NCBI GenBank assembly: GCA_950295325.1
Contig: OX485803.1
Location: 37,275,554-37,339,553 of the forward strand
Source: Polytrichum commune
Taxonomy: Eukaryota > Streptophyta > Polytrichopsida > Polytrichales > Polytrichaceae
Direction of reading: 5' to 3'
DNA length: 64,000 nucleotides
Part shown: positions 1 through 8,013 of the stretch, one piece after another
Position numbering within the stretch: position 1 is the stretch's first letter
How the letters are laid out: each line of letters starts with the position of its first letter
Made by a program: the position numbers and the translations under genes
Notes under the pieces: model-generated
The model's input: the letters and a program-made list of their open reading frames with translations, nothing else
Told to the model about the DNA's origin: nothing
Database searches by the model: none

Positions 1-1001
1 TAGTTCAAATTGAGAGGGAGAGGTAAGAGAGATCACTCATATTGTAGAAAAGATAAGTGTATTGCAAAAGTTCCTCGAGAGGAGAGTTACAAAAGCTTCA
101 AGTGATTCTTGACACTCAAATTTAAGATAACTTCGTTGTGTAGAAAATGAGGTAATAGTCTCCTAATTTGCTTCCCTTATATAGTCTTCTCTTCCTAATC
201 CAAAATCTACATTAAGAGTGGTTGTGATCTCCACTTTTCTAAATAACTATCTATCTTCAAAATATGTAGATGTTAACTAACTTAAACGGTTATAACCGTT
301 TTACCATTTGAATGTTCAAGTCTCTAAGATTCTACTATATCCTTGTCGTGGCTACATTGTAATTCCTTTTGAGAATGCAATCAAGTCTTCACATTTGCTT
401 GATTCCAATGATTTGTATTAAACATACTAGTAGAATCTATTCTTGTCCTATATGCTCATAATGCATCTTCATAATGTTTTTGTATCATAAGAATCTAAAA
501 TTCTTACATAATTCATAATCATGCTTCTTCAAAATTCCATAATCATGTCTCTTCAAAATCCTTCATTCTAATATATTCCCTTCTTCGGATAATCCTTCAT
601 CCTCAAAATCCTACATACTATGCTAATAGAATGTAATTCATACTTCCTAGTAACTCTATATACCCTTATATACTTCTTACATAAGTCCTTTCATCCTTAT
701 ATAATAGTCCTCCTTCCTAAATTCTAAGTTTTCCTTTGCTAACCCACTGGGTACCCATTGCCGTGGGTAATAGGACCTATAACCGCGCGTAAGGTGTGTA
801 AAGCCGTGGCAGTGACCCTATTACCGTGGCCGACCTTCGGAGAGCTCTCTTCGGTGTTCTTCGGCATTCTTCTTCTTCATCACCGTGAATCCTCTTAGCC
901 TAGTTTGAGTGCTTGTGATAAAGTGCCGTTAGGCACTTCCTTTTCTTTAATTTGTTGTCTTCTTCTCTTTGTAATGTTGTGACTCAACATTTATCTTCTA
1001 A
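1..1001. other. Unassigned AT-rich DNA upstream of the copia relic
   Basis: No convincing coding region. The sequence is pyrimidine-rich, with loose repeats of CTTCAAAATCC- and CTTCATAAT-like words around 460-620 and a GC-richer patch at 780-860. It does not resemble the 3' LTR at 4380-4680, so it is not the missing 5' LTR of the copia element, and no gag-like reading frame is visible. Confidence 0.5.
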
Positions 1002-1283
1002 ACTAAGGCTAATGTAGCACTTTTGGATAGTGCCTCTACTCACACGATTCTCACAAACCCAAAATTCTTTGAATTTTCAACTAAAAAGACATCCTGGCAG
1101 CATTGTAACATAGTTACAATGACCGGAAGCCGAAAACTTAAGTTTCGGGAGGGCCGGGCAGTAATTTGCATGCCCGGGGGATTCCCCCTCATATGTGAGA
1201 GAGCAATGTATGCTCCTGAAGCCCCTCGTAACCTGATCAGTTACAGAGACTTACGGGCTAGCCATATCCACTGCGATGGATAG
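1002..1283 (+). pseudogene. Copia pol: aspartic protease fragment
   Basis: The reading ANVALLDSASTHTIL contains the copia protease active-site motif D-S-A followed by the THTIL signature of one group of plant copia proteases. It continues to an NLISY-type segment, which closes the protease in this family. The frame is open only from about 1002 (TAA at 999) and stops at 1281-1283; the following domain lies in the next frame, so an indel near 1276 separates them. No start codon of its own is expected because it was part of a gag-pol polyprotein. Confidence 0.8.
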
Positions 1284-3285
1284 CGATGAGAAGGTCCTGG
1301 AACTTAGGCAAGGGCAGAGCCTCCTTGCCACCGCTCATGTGGGAGACGAAGGCCTATATAGGCTCGTTATTGAACCAATAACGAGAAACCCCATCTCTAT
1401 GACAGATGAGGAGGAGGTTTGTATGGCAGCCTGGGCTAAGGGCCCACGGCCAAGAGGCCAAAACATGGCAAAAGATGTATCAAGGTATACTACAACCAAA
1501 CAAGACTTATGGCATAGACGGTTAGGCCATCCAGGATTAACTATATTCCGTAGGATGCTACCTCTAACCTTAGGCCATAACTTGAGCACATCTGATGCTC
1601 ACAAGGTGCATGAGTACATTGCTTGTATCCAGGGTAAATTAAGTAAAAAACCTTCAAGATGGCAACTTCCGAGTGAATTGTCTCCACCTCTATACCGTAT
1701 TCATGGAGGTATTTGTGGCCCAATTAACCCTCCTTCCGCTGCATTCAGATATTTCTTTGTTTTGATTGATGCATCGGGGAGCCACTTAGAGGTATCGCTT
1801 TTACCCACCCGCAATATGGTATTTCCAAGGTTATTAGCAATCCTCATCCGATATCGTAATCATTTTCTTGATTTTCCTGTAAAATACCTCCGCATGAATA
1901 ATGCGATGGAATTTCGCTTACACACCTTCGAGGATTATTGTGTAGCCACAGGTATAACCCTGATCTATTCCGTACCATATGAGCACTCTCAAAACGGATT
2001 GGCCGAAGCCTTCATAAAGAAGGTACAGTTAGTTACCCGGCCTCTACTGTTACAGGCTCAATTACCTTCCTCTATGTGGGGGCACGTTGTCTTGCATGCC
2101 ACAGCTTTACTTAAGCTACGATCCACCTTGCTCAACGTCCAGACACCAGCTGAACTTCAATATGGGTATACCCCTGATGTATCACATATACAGGTATTTG
2201 GTTGTCAAGTATGGATTCCAGTGGCAGAACCAAAGAGACTTACGGTGGGACCACACAGGGGAGAAGGAATTTACATTGGTTTTGACTCGCCATCAATCAT
2301 ACGGTACCTAGTACTTGCTACTGGGATTTTACTGAAGGCAAGGTTCGCTAACTACCGATTCATTGAGCATGTTTTCCCACAGGTCCTTAAACCTGAATTC
2401 AACCAAAATCTCAACTTTTCAGCACCCGAAACACTAACCATGAATCCCGATCCTCCAACCTCGCTATCGGATACAGAAGTTAGTAAGTTACTTCACCTAA
2501 AATCCATGGCCGAGAGGGCACCAGATGGCTTTGCTACAGGTCCACGCATAATTCGGAACCCATTGCCAGGGACTGGGAATTCATTACCGCAAAAGAGGTC
2601 TGCACCTACCCCTACCCCTGCCCCGAAACCAACAAAGAGGACAACTAAGCCGAAAGCTCATTACACGGCTGAATCATTAGATTCAGACCCTGGAACCTTA
2701 GATGAGGCTAAGTCCAGGGCAGATTGGCCGAAATGGCAAGAGGCCCTCGAGACTCAGTATAATTCACTCAGAAAATACCAAGTGTTTGGGCCCACAGTCA
2801 CGGACTTGGATAAACATCCAATCGGTCACATGCTCATTTTCACAAGGAAATATGACGCCAATGAGAATGTTACGAGGTATAAGGTACGTTTGGTTGCCCA
2901 AGGATTTTTTCAAAGACCAGGTATTGACTTCGATAAAACGTATTCTCCCGTCATGGACACTATCTCGTTTCGATTCTTGCTAACTCTCACTGTAGAAATG
3001 TCATTGCACATTTTTCTACTGGAGGTGGTTACAACTTACTTATACGGTGTTTTGGACACTAAGTTGTTTATTGTACCACCTCCGGGATTCCTACATCACG
3101 TGCCTGCAGCCGCAACCGGCAAGCATATAGGGCTGCAGATTATGAAAGCACTCTACGGGCTCAAGCAAGCCGGACGCACGTGGTATCATCACTTATGCAA
3201 TTACCTCGTCTCGATAGGTTTTGTATACAGTCCTACTATACCTTGTATGTTTACGCTAGCAAATCAAAGTGGTTTGTTATCGTAG
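1276..3285 (+). pseudogene. Copia pol: GAG-pre-integrase, integrase core, N-terminal reverse transcriptase
   Basis: A 669-residue open stretch. The GAG-pre-integrase motif WHRRLGHPG is near residue 79. The integrase core follows, but its catalytic triad is damaged: the first Asp (usually H-x-D-x-C-G-P) reads HGGICGP, the second (usually R-x-D-N) reads RMNNAMEF, and only the Glu in NGLAEA remains. The RT begins around residue 535 with RYKVRLVAQGF and GIDFDKTYSPV. RT motif A reads LLEVVTTYLYG, with Glu where the metal-binding Asp normally lies. The true frame is lost near 3268, just before the YIDDL box. The protein would be inactive for integration. Confidence 0.88.
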
Positions 3286-4292
3286 CTGTATATATAGACG
3301 ATTTGAATGTCATTGGACTGCCCGAATTATGTAAATACACACAAGACTTACTAGTTCAACAGTTTGACATGAAAATACTGGGTAAAACATCATACTGCAT
3401 AGGTTTACAAATACAGCACCTTGCCGATGGTAGTATACTACTACATCAGCAAGCATACATTCAGAAATTACTTAAAAGTTTCAATATGGACCAAACATAC
3501 CCACTAGCTGCACCTATGATTGGTCGTAGTAAAACTAATGAAAACCCCTATCATCCTCGTGAGGAGGAAGAAGAGGTTGTTGATAAACAACGCTACCTCA
3601 CGACTATAGGGGCCTTTGCTTATTTAACTACACATACTAAGCCGGACATAAGGTTCGCTACTAGTATACTTGCTAAACATAGCCAAAATCCTACAGCTAG
3701 ACATTAGAGTGGGGTTAAACACGTAATGAGGTATTTACGTGGCACCGAAGACTTAGGTTTACACTACATGAAATGCCAAAACCAGGAGACAACTGGTTAT
3801 GCTGACTCAGGCTTCAAAACGGACGAGGTGGCGGGCAAATCGCAGACAAGGTATATTCTCATTCGGGATGGAGCCCCGATATCCTGGAAATCGGTTAAGC
3901 AGACCGTGACAACCACGTCAACCAACCATGCCGAGCTACTCGCCTTTCATGAAGCTAGGGAGGCCATGTGGCTTCGTACTATGGAGGGAATCACAACGAA
4001 GTAGTGCGGCATCAAGGTCCAAGATAAACCAACTGTAATTTATGAGGATAATGCCTCATGCATGAAACAAATGCAGTATGGATTTATTAAGGCAGATAGG
4101 ACAAAACATATCAGTCCTCATATCTTCACATTCTCACAGGATCTAGTTGATTCAGGACAAATAGAGATTAGGAAGATTGAATCAGAGAATAATATAGCTG
4201 ATATGTTGACCAAGGCACTACCGGCTTATAAACACAAAAAACTAATAGGTGCCGCAGGTATGAAATCACTTCAAGAACTCAACCGCAGGTGA
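3268..4292 (+). pseudogene. Copia pol: C-terminal reverse transcriptase and RNase H
   Basis: After a frameshift the RT continues with FVIVAVYIDDL (motif C, both Asp kept) and PDIRFATSILAKHSQNP. A nonsense codon at 3705-3707 stands where copia RTs have Trp in the 'RHW' segment, consistent with TGG to TAG. RNase H follows: GYADSGF, the TSTNHAELLA segment, then a second nonsense codon at 4002-4004, then EDNASC, DRTKHISPHIF and the closing LTKALP block, ending at 4290-4292. Apart from the two nonsense codons the frame is continuous, which points to relatively recent decay of this half. Confidence 0.85.
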
Positions 4293-4379
4293 GAGGCATT
4301 ATTTTCTTCATTAAGGTTTTATCCCAATGGGTTTTTCTTAATGAAGTTTTTAATGAGGTCATCTCGGGTTGAGGAGAAG

Positions 4380-4680
4380 TGTTGTAGATAAGAATCTAAC
4401 TAGGCAACCCAAGATAGATCCAACTCTAATTAGAAGCTGCCGGTATTAAAGACCGGGGTCCAGGGTCCGAGGTATCAGCGGGAAGACTTAACTAAGCTCA
4501 CTTACCGAGAATTAGGAGGGAAGCCGCTACGTAGGAAGACTAAGCTGACAACATCTATCGGTGCAGTAATTGCACCGAGAGTGTACTCATGTATATATAG
4601 TCCCCGCATTTGGTTGAGGCTCATAAGATTTTCTTACATCGTTATACTGCCACTTTGTCTACCTTATTAGTGTCTTAACA
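4380..4680 (+). repeat. 3' LTR of the copia element (301 bp)
   Basis: Begins TGTTGTAGATAAG directly after the purine tract and ends GTGTCTTAACA, giving the 5'-TG...CA-3' ends of an LTR. A TATA-like GTATATATAG lies at about 4590, fitting an LTR promoter. There is no partner LTR upstream, so the target duplication cannot be checked. The ends are inferred from terminal dinucleotides and position, not from a second copy. Confidence 0.75.
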
Positions 4681-5282
4681 TGTCCCAGCTTTGAGCACTC
4701 ACTCACTAATCCAGTTCGACGAGATGGATGTGTCCTAACTTAACTTTGAGCTACATGAAAATCCAGATCTCGCCTCCCTCTTGAATAAAAAATTTAAGCA
4801 ATCTCCGAATTTTTGCAGCACAATAAAAAATTCATCACAATCCACCGTTGAAGGGAAACTCGTAACTCGTTTTGAACATACAATGTGATCAATATCGTCT
4901 TCTAGTTGTGTGAAGTGGATGCAATGCACAAATGATCTCAGTTGCTCCCTCACAAAGACAACACTCAAAATTGTAATTTAGTCATTTTGATGGAGTTTTT
5001 GCCATTTGTTGTCATTTCTTTTGCGAAGCAAGAATGATATTTGCCCTCATAGAGATCAAATAGTATTGAGACCATTATAGGTCTAAATAATCACAATGCA
5101 ACTTCAAACATGAGGCAATGTGCTTTGGATTTGTTAACCATCTCGTACTAATTGAGTGTTTCATATCCTACGAGAAGTGGGTTAGTAGAAAAATGTAACC
5201 ATTAAAGATCCATCTGCCTTATTCAAATGCCTTTCTTCTTTGTATATCTTTGATTTGCGGTTAGTCTATCCATCAATAAGGG
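4681..5282. other. Intergenic, nothing recognised
   Basis: AT-rich DNA between the copia LTR and the TIR element. A 77-codon open stretch on the minus strand (4735-4968) shows no recognisable domain and is treated as chance. Confidence 0.4.
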
Positions 5283-5499
5283 CAAGTTCACATGGGGTCT
5301 CAAGTCCCACCCATGTTCGCAAGTCCCAACATGGAGGCGAAGTCATAACTTTTGAGCCTCAAGACACCATTATAATATGATTAATTAATATTAAAGTCAA
5401 ATATTTGATTTTTTATGCAAAAAAACTCACTTGATTTGTGTTGAGAGTTGGGTCTAGCATTTTGCTCAACCCAACTCCCAACACAAGTCCCAAGTGTCA

Positions 5500-6700
5500 G
5501 AGAGAGAGAGAAGAAACGCTGACCCTGCGATTAGCGTGATTGGAATGCCCGTTCGACCCATCCTTGGTGTTATGCCCTCATGACATAATACCAGTGGTGT
5601 AGGACTACTAACCCCTCTCGGGGTGGGCACTATAGTAACCATACTAGCCAGGTGCCTATGGGCACTTATCAGTTGGGTATACTTCCTTAGCTTTCATTGG
5701 CATTTATTATTGTATTTTTCATCCTTCAATATTCTTCATAGAGGGGATGTGTGTGGTTGCCCTAGCACCAGCCGTAATGACTAATAGTGGGTCTATCTTC
5801 CAACCTCTATTGAGTATGTTGTCTATTAATGGTTTATATTATTCTGTTTTCCTGATTATAGTATAATTTGGTATTCTATCATTGCAATATGTGAATTGTA
5901 TGAATTGTATTATGAGGTTCTTGTTTGGTTATGCCAGTGGTGGGGATTGGTATGGCAATCCTTTCACACATAGGAGGTCGGGTTTGAATTTGGCATTGCA
6001 GTGAAATCTTTGTTGGCGGCACATGCAGGGTAGTAGCCATGGGGGGATTGTGTTGTCTGGTGGGTTATTGTTATGTGTGCCTGCATTCATGAGAACAAAA
6101 CATCTTGATTTTTTTGATGCCACTATTAGTTTTCTTAATTCCCACACTGCCTTATTATGTCTTTTGGTTATGAGGGCATGTATGTGGTGTTGTTTGCACT
6201 TTAGGAGTACCTGTAGCCATGTGTCTGGGTCTAGGGAGTTACATATGGGGCATGTGATTGATGGGAAGGCTTCCTTACCGAAGAATAATTGTTTTATGGC
6301 GTTCCCCATGTATTGGCCATGTCTTAGTTTTAGAAGGCATGTTTTTTGAGCATCCGTAATGTTTTTGTTTGTCCAAAATTTATTTGATAATTCATTATCT
6401 ATTGTTTCATTGGCTATCCATTTATCTATGTTGGGATATAGTGTAGGGATTAATTCTAGGTTTATATTTTTATCGTATTTTATAAGGTGTTTTGCAAGGA
6501 ATCTGATGGGTCCTTTGTCCGGGGTTGAGTCCATTGATGGCCATTCATCTCTTTGGTAGTAGTATGGGGTTGAGTAGGCAAATTCATGTGGTTGGGAGGC
6601 ATTGAGGTGTTCCATAGCTGTTCCTTCTTTGGCAAGTGCGTCGGCTTCTTCGTTTCCCTTGATCTTTGCATGTGCTATGACTTTATATAGTGTTGTGGGT
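5500..6700 (-). mobile_element. 5'-truncated LINE with a (TC)n tail and 13-bp target duplication
   Basis: The direct repeat GTCCCAAGTGTCA at 5487-5499 and 6701-6713 brackets the insert exactly. The minus-strand sequence enters in the middle of an RNase H domain at 6700, showing the 5' truncation typical of target-primed insertion. It ends after a 3' region with a short CTCTCTCT tract instead of poly(A). The LINE sits inside the TIR element at 5286-6823, so it is the younger of the two insertions. Confidence 0.8.
5719..6700 (-). pseudogene. LINE ORF C-terminus: RNase H end, zinc knuckle, probable restriction-like endonuclease
   Basis: Reading on the minus strand from 6700: HAKIKGNEEADALAKEG is the last RNase H block (His, Asp). 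A CPIC-x(16)-C knuckle follows (CPICNSLDPDTWLQVLLKC), in which a Gln stands where the usual CCHC His would be, and then an RHNKAV motif. Further on come FKPDLLC and, past an in-frame stop, IQFIQFTYCNDR. Zinc knuckle, RHN and K-P-D order resembles the C-terminus of R2/Dualen-type LINEs with a PD-(D/E)XK endonuclease; that assignment is from memory of the families. The frame continues beyond the first stop (5929) to about 5719 with two or more further nonsense codons. The Met at 6792 belongs to flanking DNA, so no real start exists. Confidence 0.7.
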
Positions 6701-6826
6701 GTCCCAAGTGTCACCTCCATAAAATGTTGCCATGTCATACTTGAGACTTGGGACTTGGGGTTCCATGTGAAGTGGTAAGTCCCAATTTCCATGCTCTCAA
6801 GTAACTTGGGACCCCATGTGAACCAA

Positions 6827-7340
6827 TCCTAAGTGTTCTTTATAAATTTTGGTAAACCAATTCTTGTTTTTTTCTTTTTCTTTTCAAGAATTTAATGTTT
6901 ATACTATGCGATTTTTTATAAATATTGCAATTCTTGAGTTAAAACATTCACTCACATGATAAATTAGCTTCAAGATTGGAGATCCCTCAAGCAATTGTAA
7001 AACCTCATGCCATAGTGACTTTAATATAATTAATGAAGAAACATTTCAACTTGACTAAGTGGGCCAGATCTAGTTAAGCTTTGTCTTGACTAAACACCTA
7101 AATTTGAGTGTGTGTGTGTGGTTAGGTGTGGATCTAAGAATGGACACCAAAAAGATGTGTGTTCGAAAGAGATTGGACCACATATGTTCAAAATTAGTTA
7201 ATTATGCATAGGTTCAATAATCAACATAAGTGGGGGCACTTGCTTAATTAACATAGAGAGATTTTCTTGAGTGGGGACCGTCAAGATCTAGTGGGAAAGT
7301 GATTGTCACACTGGCGCCACTTCATTTTATTTTTTCACAC
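6827..7340. other. Intergenic, nothing recognised
   Basis: AT-rich, no open frame of note, short TG run near 7110. No repeat shared with the rest of the window was noticed. Confidence 0.4.
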
Positions 7341-7770
7341 CTTGGACCTAGACCCAAGTGTAAATTCCTTGGGTCTAAAACTTTGCTCTCGACCAATTGG
7401 ATTGCTTGATTTTTGGAGGTTTCTTTGGTCTTGGATGCTACACTAAACAATCCTAATATTGTGGGCCACATTAATTCTCAACCCAGGCTAGGTTTTTAAG
7501 AAAACATTAATGTTGGCCACATTAGATGTTAGATTTTTTCCTAAAAAATTAATGTGGGTGTTTATTTTATTTTGTGCAACTTTTGTCCTATAACTAATAT
7601 TCATTATGTTAGTTAGAGGTCTTCATGAAAACTCAAGAAAAAATCTAGGGGCCTTGGCCCATATTATTTCCACCTTGACTAGAAAATTAGTGTGGCCCAT
7701 GTTAATTATTTCCACACCAAATTTACACCATACTAATAGGACTATTTAGTGTAGTGTAAACCCACCCTTA
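7341..7770 (+). repeat. Single stray unit of the 54.3-kb minisatellite, split by a MITE
   Basis: The unit runs CTTGGACCTAGACCC ... GGGTCTAAAACTTTGCTCT ... TTGGAGGTTTCTTTGGTCTTGG, the same order of blocks as the 80-90-bp units at 54299-54842. It is interrupted at 7441 and resumes at 7754 with GTGTAAACCCACCC, matching GTGTAAACCCCGCCC at the end of the distant array. Confidence 0.75.
7441..7751. mobile_element. CACTAAA-ended MITE (311 bp) upstream of the synthetase
   Basis: Ends are CACTAAACAATCCTAAT on the left and, as the inverted right end, CACTAAATAGTCCTATT. TA lies on both sides (7439-7440, 7752-7753). The uninterrupted sister site CTTGGACCCTAGTGTAAAC at 54816-54834 has a single TA at the same point, which fixes the boundaries and the TA duplication. 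TA duplication suggests Tc1/mariner-type mobilisation. The right end lies about 145 bp before the telobox and 260 bp before the synthetase ATG, so it may be part of the promoter. Confidence 0.82.
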
Positions 7771-7894
7771 AGGTTAGTTGGTGACGTTCTAACTACTTCA
7801 AGGTCTTCAACTCTAGTGAAAGAAGGAAGAACATGTGAAGATGATCATGTGTTAACTTTATCATATCATAGACTTCCCAATGTGAGGACTTGTT

Positions 7895-7926
7895 CTAAAC
7901 CCTAAACCCTAATCCTGAACCCTAGC
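7895..7926 (+). promoter_or_regulatory. Telobox (AAACCCTAA repeats) in the synthetase promoter
   Basis: CTAAACCCTAAACCCTAA followed by TCCTGAACCCTAG lies about 100 bp before the ATG. Teloboxes are a well-known promoter or leader element of plant ribosomal-protein and other translation genes. Only two full units exist, so it is not a telomere array. A second AACCCTAAACCCTAAA occurs in intron 9 (about 10619-10635). Confidence 0.7.
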
Positions 7927-8013
7927 CTTCTCCCTCTCACCTTCGCTGCACATCTCTCGGCAATTCAATCCACCTCGCCTTGGTCAATCCACCTCTCTTG
8001 GTTCGTGTGCAAG

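Larger units (their letters stand above)
1002..4680 (+). mobile_element. 5'-truncated Ty1/copia LTR retrotransposon
   Basis: Domain order is protease, GAG-pre-integrase, integrase, reverse transcriptase, RNase H, then an LTR. This order, with integrase before RT, is the Ty1/copia (Pseudoviridae-type) signature. The 5' LTR, primer-binding site and gag are absent: homology begins abruptly just before the protease DSA motif at about 1026. The pol region has frameshifts near 1276 and 3268 and nonsense codons at 3705 and 4002. A purine tract (TTGAGGAGAAG) directly precedes the LTR start TG at 4380, as expected for a polypurine tract. The element is non-autonomous and cannot make its own proteins. 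Confidence 0.9.
5286..6823. mobile_element. Small TIR DNA element (about 324 bp) split by a LINE
   Basis: The left end GTTCACATGGGGTCTCAAGT (5286-5305) is matched as an inverted repeat by the right end (6804-6823), with one mismatch in about 20 bases. A 3-bp direct repeat CAA flanks both ends (5283-5285 and 6824-6826). Removing the inserted LINE and one copy of its target duplication leaves about 324 bp, a typical MITE size. A 3-bp duplication fits the PIF/Harbinger or CACTA superfamilies; the end sequence does not decide. No coding capacity of its own. Confidence 0.7.

Noticed and set aside
1-1001. 5' LTR and gag of the copia element
   Set aside because: No similarity to the 3' LTR and no open reading frame leading into the protease.
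5929-6792. Intact 287-aa LINE protein starting at 6792
   Set aside because: Residues before about position 31 are encoded by flanking TIR-element DNA outside the 13-bp target duplication, and the protein continues past the stop at 5929.
7895-7926. Telomeric repeat array
   Set aside because: Only two to three CCCTAAA-like units; position before a translation gene fits a telobox.
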